DNA from: Lewinellaceae bacterium | GTDB taxonomy: Bacteria > Bacteroidota > Bacteroidia > Chitinophagales > Saprospiraceae | Length of the DNA stretch: 64,000 nt | NCBI GenBank assembly: GCA_947476195.1 | Contig: CANJPT010000001.1 | Coordinates: 42,620-106,619, forward strand | Direction of reading: 5' to 3' | Shown here: positions 33,270 through 42,789 of the stretch, in pieces | How the letters are laid out: every line of letters starts with the position of its first letter | Position numbering within the stretch: position 1 is the first letter of the stretch | The notes under the pieces: model-generated | What the model saw: only the letters and a program-made list of their open reading frames with translations | Database searches by the model: none | What the model was told of the DNA's origin: nothing | Position numbers and translations under genes: made by a program

Positions 33270-35096
33270 CTAGTTAAGGTTTTTTTTACCACAAATAGAT
33301 TCCGCCAAGATTTGATGCAAATCAAATACAATGACCTCATTTTTTCCTTTTTTAAGACAGGAAGCTGGACAATACAATCGTTGCTGGGGACCGATATTCC
33401 AATATCTACCGAGGTTGTGTCCGTTGACAAATACCACCCCTTTCGCATATTTTTGAAGATCAAAATAGGTGTCTCCGGTCGCGCTCAGTTCAAATTCACC
33501 TTTGAAAAACTTTCCGGGCCGATCAGCCGGGGTATTGTTTTCAATAGCGGTTGCTTTTTGGGCAAACGTTGCATCCATTGGAAGCAAAAAGGTTTCCCAA
33601 TTCATCAGCGTCATTCCGTTTAAGGTAACCCGGTCGGTGATGCCTTTTCTGTCTATCATAAACTGGGCAAAATTAATATGCCCCATTCCCTCGACCAGAA
33701 TTTCCAGTACCGGATTAACATTTTCCCTATCTCCAACCTTAGGTTTTGGAAGCTCAACGGTCCATTTTCCGCCATCCCGGAAAACCGTATCGATGAATAT
33801 TCCATCAAGAAATACCAGCGCATAATCATGCGGCTCCCAGATCATAAGCTTACCTCCTTTATGTCCGATAAGTTCCGTGCGATATAAAATAAAACCCTGT
33901 CCCTGGTCATACATTTCCATTGGACGAGGCTGCGGAGACCTGATTGGATCAGGAAGTTGATTCCAGATACAATTAACGGCATGCATCGCAAAGGCAGGTA
34001 TTTCAACCATCGGCAGGGGGGCTGGCACATCCGAAAGTCTCTGTTTGGTGTATTGTTGAATCAGGTTACGCAACATAAAAAACTTAGGCGTAGGGAGCCC
34101 ATGTTCATTGATGGGTGCATCGTAATCGTAGCTGGTGATGTCCGGCTGATATTGGGTGGGTGAAAATGCATTGGCCCCTGCGGAATATCCAAAATTAGTG
34201 CCGCCGTGAATGACATAAAGATTGAACGACTTATGTTCTTTCAAAAGAAACTCAAGTTCCTTTTTTAGATCATTTGTATCCGGTTTAGCAAATCCTTCAC
34301 CCCAATGCGTGAGCCACCCGGGATAGGTCTCACTACTGAAAGCCGGAACATTCGGATTACTTTTCTTAGCCTGTTCGAAGTCCTGTTCGTTACTGCCACT
34401 ATCCAGACCAATCGCTGCCACGGCAATATTTCCGGCCTCCAGCATGTAGGGGGTTGCCCCGTCTGAGGTATAAAATGGAACTTTAATGCCTGAATGAACC
34501 CAGGTTTTGCGCAGCGATTCAAGATATTGCTTGTCGTTGCCGAAACTTCCGTACTCATTTTCCAACTGTACCATCAGGATGGGACCTCCTTGGGTGCATT
34601 GCAAGGATCTGACTTCTTTAGCCAATCGGGAAATATAGCGATTGGCCGCAGCGAGATAACGCGGATCCATACAACGGATTTTGATATCGGGGATCTTCAG
34701 CAGATAGGATGGTAGTCCGCCAAAATCCCATTCAGCGCATACATACGGACCGGGGCGTAGCAAAACCCACATTTCTTCTTGTTGGCAGAGTCGGATAAAT
34801 TCGGCAACGTTTCTGTTTTCTGTTTTAAAATCAAATTGCCCAGGGGCAGATTCATGATAGTTCCAGAAAATATAGGCTGCGATGGTATTGCAGCCCATGG
34901 CCTTGGCCATCTGGATTCGATGCTGCCAATACTCGACAGGAATACGAGCGGGATGCATCTCGCCGCTTATAATTTGAAAGGGCTTTCCATCGAGCAGGAA
35001 CGCGTCCTTGCTAAAGGAAAATTGATGTGAGCGCTGTTGTGCTGCCAGAAATATAGGAAGCAACAGAAGAAGGGCAAAAGAAAGGTGTCTTTTCAT
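33270..35096 (-). CDS. GH35 beta-galactosidase, secreted
   Basis: 608 residues. Signal peptide LSFALLLLLPIFLAAQ (cut near 20). The GH35 core is clear: ISGEMHPARIPVEYWQHRIQMAKAMGCNTI, FDFKTENRNVAEFI, RPGPYVCAEWDFGGLPSYL; the acid/base Glu is in VQLENEYGSFG (about 180) and the nucleophile in SSETYPGWLTHWGE (about 260). C-terminal beta-sandwich domains end with GVVFVNGHNLGRYWNIGPQQ. It removes terminal beta-galactose in the periplasm. No PUL (SusC/SusD) lies nearby. A signal peptide but no T9SS tail means periplasmic location. Confidence 0.95.
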   Translation of the reverse strand: MKRHLSFALLLLLPIFLAAQQRSHQFSFSKDAFLLDGKPFQIISGEMHPARIPVEYWQHRIQMAKAMGCNTIAAYIFWNYHESAPGQFDFKTENRNVAEFIRLCQQEEMWVLLRPGPYVCAEWDFGGLPSYLLKIPDIKIRCMDPRYLAAANRYISRLAKEVRSLQCTQGGPILMVQLENEYGSFGNDKQYLESLRKTWVHSGIKVPFYTSDGATPYMLEAGNIAVAAIGLDSGSNEQDFEQAKKSNPNVPAFSSETYPGWLTHWGEGFAKPDTNDLKKELEFLLKEHKSFNLYVIHGGTNFGYSAGANAFSPTQYQPDITSYDYDAPINEHGLPTPKFFMLRNLIQQYTKQRLSDVPAPLPMVEIPAFAMHAVNCIWNQLPDPIRSPQPRPMEMYDQGQGFILYRTELIGHKGGKLMIWEPHDYALVFLDGIFIDTVFRDGGKWTVELPKPKVGDRENVNPVLEILVEGMGHINFAQFMIDRKGITDRVTLNGMTLMNWETFLLPMDATFAQKATAIENNTPADRPGKFFKGEFELSATGDTYFDLQKYAKGVVFVNGHNLGRYWNIGPQQRLYCPASCLKKGKNEVIVFDLHQILAESICGKKNLN

Positions 35097-35199
35097 CGGG
35101 GAAAATTAGGGCAAAAGGAACCATATCTGGAAAAATTTCAGCTATTCGTTTCATTATTAATACATTTGCGCAATTATGTTTAATCAAAAGAACTGGATC

Positions 35200-36819
35200 A
35201 TGGATCGCAGAAAGTTCATTTTAAATACGGCGCTCACTTCTGTCGCTATTTCTGTATGGCCGTTTGCTGGCTGTGAAAATGAGGGCACCTTACAGAGCAC
35301 CAACAAAGTACAAGCAGATCAAGACCCCACCAAATTTATTCTCAACGAAGTCTCCATTGCCGATCTGCAAGACCAAATGCAAAGCGGCCAACGGACCGCA
35401 CGCCAAATTGCAGAAATGTACCTGACTCGTATCGAAGCCATCGACAAAAGAGGCCCTGCGCTCAATGCCATTATCGAGCTCAACCCAGAGGCACTATCGA
35501 TCGCTGATGCATTAGATCGCGAACGGAAGGCCGGAAGCACCCGTGGCCCGATGCATGGGATACCTATCTTATTGAAAGACAATATTGATACCGGCGACCG
35601 GATGATGACAACTGCAGGTTCACTCGCACTCGAAGGACACTATGCCGCTCAAGATGCATTTGTGATCAAAAAACTGCGGGAAGCCGGGGCGGTCATTTTA
35701 GGAAAAACGAACCTAAGTGAATGGGCCAATTTCCGATCCACACATTCGAGTAGCGGCTGGAGTAGTCGCGGCGGACAAACTAAAAACCCTGTATCCCTTA
35801 CACGCAGCCCATCAGGCTCCAGTTCTGGATCGGGTGTTGCGGTGGCTGCCAATCTTTGCGCCGTTGCCGTTGGGACTGAAACCGACGGCTCTGTGATTGG
35901 GCCTGCTTCGGTTTGTGGCATTGTGGGCCTGAAACCCAGTGTTGGAGCGATCAGTCGGACTGGTATTATCCCGATATCTGATTCTCAGGACACCGCCGGG
36001 CCCATGGCGCGGACCGTACGCGATGCTGCAATCCTACTTTCAGCTATGACTGGTGTCGATACTTCCGATGCTGCGACTGCTGAAAACGTTGGAAAGGTCT
36101 CTACAGATTATACTACATTTTTAGATGCAAATGCTTTGGCAGGCAAACGGATCGGTGTGGAAAAATCTCATTTTAAAGGTCATGAGGGCGTCGTAGATGC
36201 GTATAAAAAAGCTCTCGAGGTGCTACAAAAAGCGGGCGCAACCCTGGTCGAGATTGAACTCCTCAAAGACATCGATCCACTGGGAAAAGCAGAATTTGAA
36301 TTACAACAGTTCGAGTTTAAAGATGGACTGAATCGCTACCTTGCCACTGCCAATGCGGGTGTCAAATCCCTGGCCGAGGTCATTGCATTTAATAAAGCCA
36401 ACGAGGCGCAGACCATGCCTTATTTCAAACAAGATATCTTCGACATGTCGGAGGAAAGAGGTCCCTTGACCGATGCGCATTATCTGGAAATACGAAAACT
36501 GTCTTATTCATCCCGGACGATCATTGATGGTTTTTTAGAAAAAGAAAAGCTTGATGCGATCGTTGGCATAACCTCTGGTCTCGTTCAGTTAATCGACCTG
36601 GAGAATGGAGACTGCTATCCAACCAATGGATTTTATTTTGGCCAGGCCGCAGCGACCGCTGGATATCCAAGTCTGACCGTACCGATGGGCCGCGTCCATG
36701 AACTGCCGATTGGGCTTTCCTTTATCGGCGGGATGTGGCAGGATGGACCGATTTTGGGACTTGGATTTGCGTATGAGCAGGCTACGAAATGGCGGGTAGC
36801 GCCTTCTTTTTTGAAATGA
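35200..36819 (+). CDS. Exported amidase-signature enzyme
   Basis: 539 residues from the ATG at 35200; the frame opens 24 bp earlier, but MDRRKFILNTALTSVAIS is the likely start because it places an RR-containing signal and lipobox (PFAGC) at the N-terminus. The amidase signature is intact: catalytic Lys in ILLKDNIDT, the cis-Ser and Ser nucleophile in PSGSSSGSGVAVAANLCA and VGTETDGSVIGPASVCGIVGLKP. It hydrolyses amides in the periplasm; the substrate is unknown. Twin-arginine transport fits a folded cofactor-free enzyme only loosely, so Sec export is also possible. An exact TACATTTG box lies 32 bp before the start codon. Confidence 0.92.
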   Translation: MDRRKFILNTALTSVAISVWPFAGCENEGTLQSTNKVQADQDPTKFILNEVSIADLQDQMQSGQRTARQIAEMYLTRIEAIDKRGPALNAIIELNPEALSIADALDRERKAGSTRGPMHGIPILLKDNIDTGDRMMTTAGSLALEGHYAAQDAFVIKKLREAGAVILGKTNLSEWANFRSTHSSSGWSSRGGQTKNPVSLTRSPSGSSSGSGVAVAANLCAVAVGTETDGSVIGPASVCGIVGLKPSVGAISRTGIIPISDSQDTAGPMARTVRDAAILLSAMTGVDTSDAATAENVGKVSTDYTTFLDANALAGKRIGVEKSHFKGHEGVVDAYKKALEVLQKAGATLVEIELLKDIDPLGKAEFELQQFEFKDGLNRYLATANAGVKSLAEVIAFNKANEAQTMPYFKQDIFDMSEERGPLTDAHYLEIRKLSYSSRTIIDGFLEKEKLDAIVGITSGLVQLIDLENGDCYPTNGFYFGQAAATAGYPSLTVPMGRVHELPIGLSFIGGMWQDGPILGLGFAYEQATKWRVAPSFLK

Positions 36820-36919
36820 TATTGAAGGAAGAACTAAGTGTTTGTTTTAGGAAAATGTAAAAAATGGAACTTTCCTGAAACGTCTAATCTACAAGATGCA
36901 AATTCAACTTAAATATAAC

Positions 36920-37357
36920 ATGAAAGATTTCAAATCAATTCTTTTTGCATTTACCCTTGTGGGCTTCTTATTACCTGGCTGTAGTGATACAAAATCGGCT
37001 AAAGTGGTGCCACCCGCTCCGGTGGTACCATTAGTAGGCGGTGACGCTGACGAGCACGGATGCAAAGCCTCGGCAGGCTACCAATGGTGTACGCTGCAAA
37101 AAGAGTGTATCCGTTCCTTTGAGTTGCCCTTACAGTTGCTCAATGCAGATAAAACTTCCGGAGCTGGGGTCGCATTTTCAGCAGACAAAAAGCAGGCAGA
37201 AGTATTCTCTGCGATGGGCACGGTAGTTTTAACGGCTAAGACTGCAACACTTTTCACCGGAAATTCCGGCGGTACAAATTGGTATCTGGAGCAAACAGGG
37301 GGAAAATGGATGTTTGGTAAAAAAGGGGAGGCAAAGCCTTCATATACGGAGAAGTAG
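36920..37357 (+). CDS. Lipoprotein with cysteine motif GYQWCTLQKECIR
   Basis: 145 residues from the ATG at 36920 (the longer frame to 36896 lacks a reason to be used). Lipidated Cys in LVGFLLPGCSD. Residues about 45-70 hold a compact Cys motif, HGCKASAGYQWCTLQKECIR, similar to short Cys-rich inserts (C-x5-GYxWC-x5-C) found in various secreted bacterial proteins. The rest (VFSAMGTVVLTAKTATLFTG, WYLEQTGGKWMFGKKGE) is a small beta domain, perhaps MliC/lysozyme-inhibitor-like. Function unknown. It may be co-transcribed with the amidase 100 bp upstream. Confidence 0.65.
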   Translation: MKDFKSILFAFTLVGFLLPGCSDTKSAKVVPPAPVVPLVGGDADEHGCKASAGYQWCTLQKECIRSFELPLQLLNADKTSGAGVAFSADKKQAEVFSAMGTVVLTAKTATLFTGNSGGTNWYLEQTGGKWMFGKKGEAKPSYTEK

Positions 37358-37650
37358 TTTCCTTTACCGAATCAAAACCAATTTTTCTCTCAAAACCACC
37401 ATGCCATTTTCTTGCAGCGTTACAAAATACCATAGGGCTTTCTACTTGCCTTTTGTAATCTCCTTGTTGAGCGCATCCGCGCTTTTTGGGCAGCATTTTA
37501 ACCGCCAGTTTGCGAAATAATAGGAAGTTAAAAAGGGTATACATATTTCGAATGAAAACCGCTGACCCCGCTGGCGCAAGGAATGCAAGCCTTGTGTCCC
37601 ATTATTCAAGTCGGCTGTGCCGACCAAATCAATGCTCATTTGGCATTCTG
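37358..37650. other. Intergenic region before the RluA-family gene
   Basis: 293 bp between convergent genes. Several short frames exist on both strands, but none has coding character. No structure recognised. Confidence 0.3.
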
Positions 37651-39363
37651 CTAAAACTCAGCCGCCTGTTCCACCACCATCTCCTCCCCGCTCACCGGAT
37701 GAAAAAACACGATCCTTTCCGCGTGCAGATGCAGTCGGATCCCTTTGGTCCCATATAATTCGTCGCCCAGGATAGGCGCATTCAAGCCCTGTGGATGCGC
37801 TGCATGTACCCGCAACTGATGCGTGCGGCCCGTAATGGGATGAAAGTGAATGCGGGTGGTTCCTTCATTCCGGGATACTACCTGCCATTCGGTCCGGGCT
37901 GATTTGCCATGGTCATAACAGACCATTTGACGGGGTCGATCGTCCAGATCAACCCTGAGGGGCAGGTCGATTACACCTGAATCTCTGGAAATATTTCCTT
38001 CCAGCAGGGCCACATAACGTTTCTTGATCGTGCGCCGAATGAACTGGCTTTGCAATTCCTTGTGCACTGCGGCAGTTTTAGCTACGAGCATTAAGCCGGA
38101 AGTACCCATGTCGAGGCGGTGGACGACCAGCGGTCCGGTAGCCTCCGGGTATTGCTGCCGCATGCGGAAATAAACTGAATCCATCACGCTTTTGCCGGGA
38201 ACAGAGAGTAGAGACGCCGGCTTGTTGAGCACCAGCATGTATTCATCTTCAAAGACGATCTCAAGGTCGAGCGCTCCGGACTCGTCCAGCAGCATCGGGT
38301 TTTCGTCCAGCGGGATTCCCTCGAGCATGTGTGCCAGGATCGGCTCGCATTTGCCACGACAGGCCGGGTAAAACTGGCCATGTTTGCGGATCTCTCCGAT
38401 GGGCGATTCACCCCACCAGAATTCAGCCATTGCGATGGGTTTCAGCTGGTGCAGAAAGGCATATTGCAGCAGTTTAGGCGCCGAGCACTCACCTGCACCC
38501 GAGGGCGGCGGAGCAGCTGCATTGCGCTGAAAAATGTCGGCCAGGCTTTTGTTTCGTCCGGACTGGTTGAGAAAAAAATAGTGATCAAAAATATGTTGCT
38601 GCAAAGCCGAAGACTTTCGTTTTCGGGTTTCTTTCAAAAGCTGGATCTCCTGTATTGCCGGGTCGATTTTTGTCTGAATCTCCTCCAGTCGTTGTTTCCA
38701 TTGCTTTTTCAGGTCTTTCAGGATATAATGGTCCCGCATGCTTTCCTGGATCAATTCGGCTTCCAGGGTTTTAAAATCCCCCGGGGAAAGTAAGGATTCC
38801 TGACTTTCGCGGCGTTGATCCCGGCTTAGCTTATTGGCTTTTGCCTGTTGCTTTTCGGCAGCTATTTGGCGCTCGGCTTCGGCGGTTTCGATCTCAATTT
38901 GTTCGAGGCGTGCTATAAAGGCCGGATCTTGTTCAAGGCATTCAATCCGGCGATTCATTCCACTGAGCACATCCTCTTCTTTCAGGTAGAAACCAGATTC
39001 ATCCAACAGGTCGAAAACTGGTGGGACAAAGCCTGAATGATGTGTTTTTCCACCTATTTTTCCGGAAAAAGCAGCCAGATACCCGAGTTCGTTTTGCTGA
39101 TCCTGCACCACCAGTACCCCGAACATTTTTCCATACACCGTACCTTCCTGATCAGGTTCTAACCCGAAATTGTGATCCCATTCCTTGTGATTATCCAGGA
39201 AATGCTGGAGTTCTTTGGAAGCTTGAAGACAAAATGGGTGTGGGGTGTACTGGAATGGAAAGGTAAACCGCACCGGCAATGGATATCCAGCTAAGGGGTG
39301 TTGAAACCGGGTGAAACAAGCCGGAGTGTCGGATGCTGTGTAGATAGATTTGGAAGAATTCAA
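37651..39363 (-). CDS. RluA-family rRNA pseudouridine synthase with long extra N-terminus
   Basis: 570 residues. The last 200 residues are a complete RluA synthase domain: YMLVLNKPASLLSVPGK, the catalytic Asp in GPLVVHRLDMGTSGLMLVAK, KKRYVALLEG, and the C-terminal HPITGRTHQLRVH. The first 360 residues form an N-terminal part not seen in E. coli RluA: a probable globular region (1-145), a long charged coiled coil (about 150-265, with AEAERQIAAEKQQAKANKL), and a Cys/His-bearing block (YPACRGKCEPILAHML). This type occurs in Bacteroidota. It isomerises uridine in rRNA or tRNA; the target is unknown. Confidence 0.9.
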   Translation of the reverse strand: MNSSKSIYTASDTPACFTRFQHPLAGYPLPVRFTFPFQYTPHPFCLQASKELQHFLDNHKEWDHNFGLEPDQEGTVYGKMFGVLVVQDQQNELGYLAAFSGKIGGKTHHSGFVPPVFDLLDESGFYLKEEDVLSGMNRRIECLEQDPAFIARLEQIEIETAEAERQIAAEKQQAKANKLSRDQRRESQESLLSPGDFKTLEAELIQESMRDHYILKDLKKQWKQRLEEIQTKIDPAIQEIQLLKETRKRKSSALQQHIFDHYFFLNQSGRNKSLADIFQRNAAAPPPSGAGECSAPKLLQYAFLHQLKPIAMAEFWWGESPIGEIRKHGQFYPACRGKCEPILAHMLEGIPLDENPMLLDESGALDLEIVFEDEYMLVLNKPASLLSVPGKSVMDSVYFRMRQQYPEATGPLVVHRLDMGTSGLMLVAKTAAVHKELQSQFIRRTIKKRYVALLEGNISRDSGVIDLPLRVDLDDRPRQMVCYDHGKSARTEWQVVSRNEGTTRIHFHPITGRTHQLRVHAAHPQGLNAPILGDELYGTKGIRLHLHAERIVFFHPVSGEEMVVEQAAEF

Positions 39364-39518
39364 GCCGGGTGAATTTGGGTGGCAAAAGTAGCGGTTTAAA
39401 TAAGGAGGCTGTGGTAACCCTTACTAAAATAGTGTAAGTCTATTAACTTTGCATGAATTTCAATTCACAACCCTGTAATCTGGCCCTATTTGGGTTCAAG
39501 AGGCAATAGACACTTAAT

Positions 39519-39980
39519 ATGCGTTTTAAAACTATTTTTTCCTTTCTGACACTACTCCTTTTTCTGGCTTGCCATACCGCTCAAAAAGTCCAGTATTCTC
39601 CAGTTGGCCAAACACCTGGCCAAGCGGTCAATCACACCCAAACGCCTCAAATCCCCAACCCATTTGTCTCATGGGATAAAAAAATGGTAGACCTGGGGAA
39701 AGTCAAAAAAGGGGAGAAACGAACCCTTTTCTTCGATCTAACCAATACCAGTGGACAAGAGATTCAAATTGACATTGTGGATGCCTGCGAATGTACCAAA
39801 ATTGATTTTCCTCGAGGCCCAATTGCCCCTGGTGGAAAAGGCCATTTTGACGTGATCTTTGACAGTACTGAAAAAGATGCTTCCGAAACGATTGGCATCA
39901 CCATTGTTTTTCGAAATATAGATACCGCCGGGAATCCACGGATCGAGTCGGTAGAGTATAAATTTGATTTGGAAAAATAG
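39519..39980 (+). CDS. DUF1573 lipoprotein
   Basis: 153 residues. Lipoprotein signal LLLFLACHTAQ (Cys18). The DUF1573 domain (about 50-145) is an immunoglobulin-like fold with FVSWDKKMVDLGKVKKGEK, the conserved CECTKIDFPRGPIAPGGKG cysteine pair, and FDVIFDSTEKD. DUF1573 proteins are common in Bacteroidota, sometimes as adaptors or chaperones in the periplasm; their role is unproven. An exact TAACTTTG box lies 68 bp before the start. Confidence 0.88.
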   Translation: MRFKTIFSFLTLLLFLACHTAQKVQYSPVGQTPGQAVNHTQTPQIPNPFVSWDKKMVDLGKVKKGEKRTLFFDLTNTSGQEIQIDIVDACECTKIDFPRGPIAPGGKGHFDVIFDSTEKDASETIGITIVFRNIDTAGNPRIESVEYKFDLEK

Positions 39981-40257
39981 TGGGGTTTTGTTGCCTATTT
40001 TCGCACTTCGATAGCAAATCTCTTCAGCAGATAAAAGATCCTCCAGCCCTGATCAGTTGGGTGATTTTGGGCAGAAAGGACTTTGGCGCGAAAAAAATCT
40101 ATGAAAAATAAGTATAGAATTTCGCATTTACATTTTATCGATTTAGTAAAATAACTACTTTTGAGGGTTTTTTATCCATTATCAGGTGTTTCACCGAAAG
40201 CAAAGGATAAAAAATAGCGAGTAAACCTTCATATTAAGTAATAATCACTGTATCCCA

Positions 40258-40770
40258 ATGTTTAATAAATCATTTTACGGTATTTCACTACTGGTCTTAT
40301 TTACGTTGAGCTGCAGCAGTCTGGGGCACACTAAAATGCCTGCTTCCAAATCAATTAATATCAGTGAACGCCTAGAAAAGATCAAAATAACCGACCTTGA
40401 AGGCCACCCCCTCAACTTAAAGGATTTTGTAGGAAAGCCTGTATTCCTGAATTTTTGGGCCACCTGGTGTGGCCCTTGCGTGAGTGAAATGGGCTCTATC
40501 GAAAAGGTTTCCCAGCAATTCAAAGGCGATATTGTTTTTTTGGCTGTCAGCAGTGAATCTCCCGAACTCATCAGATCTTATGTCAAAAAGAACAAGTTTA
40601 GCTTCAGGTTTGCACACTTGGATGTAAGCTATCTGGATATCTATGTAGTAGCACTCCCCACAACGATGTTGATTGATGCCAGCGGCCAACTGGTAGAAGA
40701 AGAGGAGGGATATCGCAACTGGACAAGTCCTTCCAGCCTGGAAAAACTGAACTCCCTTGTAAAAAAGTAA
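40258..40770 (+). CDS. TlpA-like thiol-disulfide oxidoreductase, lipoprotein
   Basis: 170 residues. Lipidated Cys in LLVLFTLSCSS. A thioredoxin fold follows with FVGKPVFLNFWATWCGPCVSEM, whose CGPC is the redox pair, and VVALPTTMLIDASG with the cis-proline. It is likely to reduce disulfides in the periplasm, for example in c-type cytochrome maturation. It follows the DUF1573 lipoprotein by 277 bp on the same strand. The terminator at 40856 is for the opposite strand. Confidence 0.93.
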   Translation: MFNKSFYGISLLVLFTLSCSSLGHTKMPASKSINISERLEKIKITDLEGHPLNLKDFVGKPVFLNFWATWCGPCVSEMGSIEKVSQQFKGDIVFLAVSSESPELIRSYVKKNKFSFRFAHLDVSYLDIYVVALPTTMLIDASGQLVEEEEGYRNWTSPSSLEKLNSLVKK

Positions 40771-41096
40771 TTGATACGCGTTGGTTTGCTATACCGATGC
40801 TTGCTGCGAAATGTACAAGAAGCAAGAAATTGCAAAGGCGAGTTGCCCATATATCAAAAAAAACGCCAACACGGTTTTTTGAAAAAACCGTGTTGGCGCG
40901 CAAGCACTCCAGTGCAGCGTCCAATTTAATAGCCCATGAATTGGGGAGGCAAATTTTTTTTCATCAAGGCCTGAGGAGGGCTCAATACGGGATATTGTAA
41001 CCGACGAACAACGCAGAGGAAGGGAAAATTGGACCGCCACATTCATGGGCCATTGTCTGGACACGGCAATAGGCAGCTGATTAAAAAACGAAACAA
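40771..41096. other. Gap after the TlpA-like gene
   Basis: 326 bp between convergent genes. It holds the terminator at 40856-40898 (for the nuclease gene); the rest shows no gene or motif. Confidence 0.35.
40856..40898 (-). terminator. Terminator of the bifunctional nuclease gene
   Basis: On the minus strand a perfect 17-bp inverted repeat (40882-40898 with 40864-40880, CGCCAACACGG plus six A/T pairs) is followed by eight T. It lies about 200 bp past the stop codon. Confidence 0.85.
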
Positions 41097-41684
41097 TCAA
41101 TCCTTCGTTTCCCGCCGCTTCATCTCGTCCCGGATCTTAGCGGCCATCTCATATTCCTCATTATCGAGTGCATCCTGTAAACGGCCACGCAGGGCATCCA
41201 TCGGCCAAACCTCTATCGCGTTTTCATCGAGGTTAGGATTGGCCGGTACGGTCGAAAACCCACCGCCTTCTTGATCTTCAAGGATCACGCCTGCTGCTTC
41301 CAGGATAAAATCATAGGTAAAAATAGGGCACTCAAAACGCACAGCCATGGCAATGGCATCTGAGGTGCGGGAGTCAATTTCAAAAAGTTCGCCATTCTTC
41401 ATGCACACAAGCCTGGCATAGAAAATCCCATCGAGCAAATTGCTGATGATCACTTCTTTCAACTGGATCTCGAAGGTGTCAAAAGCATTTTTAAACAAAT
41501 CGTGTGTGAGCGGACGGTTGGGCAGCATTCGCTCGAGCGCCACGGCAATCGCCTGGGCCTCAAAACTTCCGATCACGATCGGCAGCCGGCGTTTGCCACG
41601 GCGTTCGCCTAACACGACCGCATAGTTATGCGATTGAGTCATACTATGTGAGAGGGCCACTATTTCAAGTTCGATGCGTCTCAT
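41097..41684 (-). CDS. Bifunctional nuclease family protein (BFN/DUF151) with UVR motif
   Basis: 195 residues. The BFN domain (1-130) contains LGERRGKRRLPIVIGSFEAQAIA and FEIDSRTSDAIAMAVRFECPIF. The last 35 residues (LRGRLQDALDNEEYEMAAKIRDEMKRRE) are a UVR motif like the UvrB-UvrC contact helix pair, typical of the Bacteroidota members. Plant BFN has RNase and DNase activity; for bacterial forms the role is unproven. It lies 56 bp from the etfA stop on the same strand, so it may be in the etf transcript. Confidence 0.9.
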   Translation of the reverse strand: MRRIELEIVALSHSMTQSHNYAVVLGERRGKRRLPIVIGSFEAQAIAVALERMLPNRPLTHDLFKNAFDTFEIQLKEVIISNLLDGIFYARLVCMKNGELFEIDSRTSDAIAMAVRFECPIFTYDFILEAAGVILEDQEGGGFSTVPANPNLDENAIEVWPMDALRGRLQDALDNEEYEMAAKIRDEMKRRETKD

Positions 41685-41740
41685 ACGTTAGTGATTTGAT
41701 TATTTGGGGAATTGGTGATTGGTTTACGGGATTCCTGACT

Positions 41741-42703
41741 TTATTGTCCGCCTTTAAACTTCTTGAGCGCCTCATTCAAGCGAGGCACTACTTCAAACAG
41801 ATCACCTACCACTCCATAATCTGCTGCTTTAAAGAATGGTGCTTCAGTATCTTTATTTATTACCACGATCACTTTTGAGTTATTCACCCCTGCCAAATGC
41901 TGGATCGCGCCGCTGATTCCGATGGCAATATACAGGTTTGGCCGGATGGCAATGCCCGTTTGTCCCACATGCTCGTGGTGTGGGCGCCAGTGCGCATCTG
42001 CAACCGGGCGAGAGCAGGCTGTAGTTGCGCCAAGGATCGTCGCCAGTGCTTCTATCATTCCCCAGTTTTCTGGGCCTTTCATGCCACGTCCGGCAGAGAC
42101 AACGATCTCTGCCTCAGGCAATGGCACGATACCTTCCTGGATTTTAACAGATTTCACGCGGATACGGCCTTTTACAGAACCCACAGATATAACCTCGACA
42201 GAAACTGCGTTGCCCGTTGATTCAGGCTTTACCGCATTGCCTGTCAGTGAGAGCACTTTAACAGCACTCGTGATCTCATATTCTGCAATGGCTTTGCCGG
42301 AAAAAACTGATTTTTTGGCGCGCAATGCAGCATCATTCGCAGTTGGAAGGCTATTTACCCCGGAAATAAGCCCGGCGTTCAGGCGAACAGATAAACGGCC
42401 TGCTATAGATTTTCCGGTAGAAGAATGGCTGAGAATCACCACGGAAGCCTCTGTATTTTTGGCCACTTCAGCGATGGCAGCTGTAACTATTTGGCTATCA
42501 AACTGGTCGTAAGCGGTATCTGCCACATTTAAGACACGGCTCGCACCATAACGACCCAATTCACCTGCCTCTTTTACAGTACCAAGGGTAAGCGCCACAC
42601 AGGTGGTACCCAATAATTCAGCTACTTTTTTACCATATGTAACAGCCTCAAGCGCCGTTTTTTTGAACTGTCCACCATGGGACTCTGCAAAAACTAAAAC
42701 CAT
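41741..42703 (-). CDS. etfA: Electron transfer flavoprotein alpha subunit
   Basis: 320 residues, full length. The C-terminal FAD domain carries VVSAGRGMKGPENWGMIEALA, RPVADAHWRPHHEHVGQTG, LYIAIGISGAIQHLAGVNNSKVIVVINKDTEAPFF and the tail FKAADYGVVGDLFEVVP. The arginine and SGAIQH motifs bind FAD. With EtfB it takes electrons from acyl-CoA dehydrogenases and passes them to the quinone pool. It pairs with etfB upstream, but the gap (86 bp) is filled with palindromic repeat units. Confidence 0.97.
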   Translation of the reverse strand: MVLVFAESHGGQFKKTALEAVTYGKKVAELLGTTCVALTLGTVKEAGELGRYGASRVLNVADTAYDQFDSQIVTAAIAEVAKNTEASVVILSHSSTGKSIAGRLSVRLNAGLISGVNSLPTANDAALRAKKSVFSGKAIAEYEITSAVKVLSLTGNAVKPESTGNAVSVEVISVGSVKGRIRVKSVKIQEGIVPLPEAEIVVSAGRGMKGPENWGMIEALATILGATTACSRPVADAHWRPHHEHVGQTGIAIRPNLYIAIGISGAIQHLAGVNNSKVIVVINKDTEAPFFKAADYGVVGDLFEVVPRLNEALKKFKGGQ

Positions 42704-42713
42704 AATATTGTAA

Positions 42714-42787
42714 CGTGGTCAATTTTTTTAATGTGGTCAATATTGAGGCAATGGGTCAATGTGAGCGCAACAACGCATTGATCACAT
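42714..42787. repeat. ATGTGGTCAATG repeat locus A (between etfB and etfA)
   Basis: Direct half-units at 42714-42723 (CGTGGTCAAT), 42730-42741 (AATGTGGTCAAT) and a degenerate one at 42751-42762, then one inverted unit at 42775-42786 (GCATTGATCACA). It fills the gap between the two ETF genes. See the family description at 62.1 kb. Confidence 0.6.
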
Positions 42788-42789
42788 TA

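Noticed and set aside
37254..37639. Two minus-strand and two plus-strand frames in the gap before the RluA gene
   Set aside because: Short, overlapping each other on both strands and without domain or signal support.
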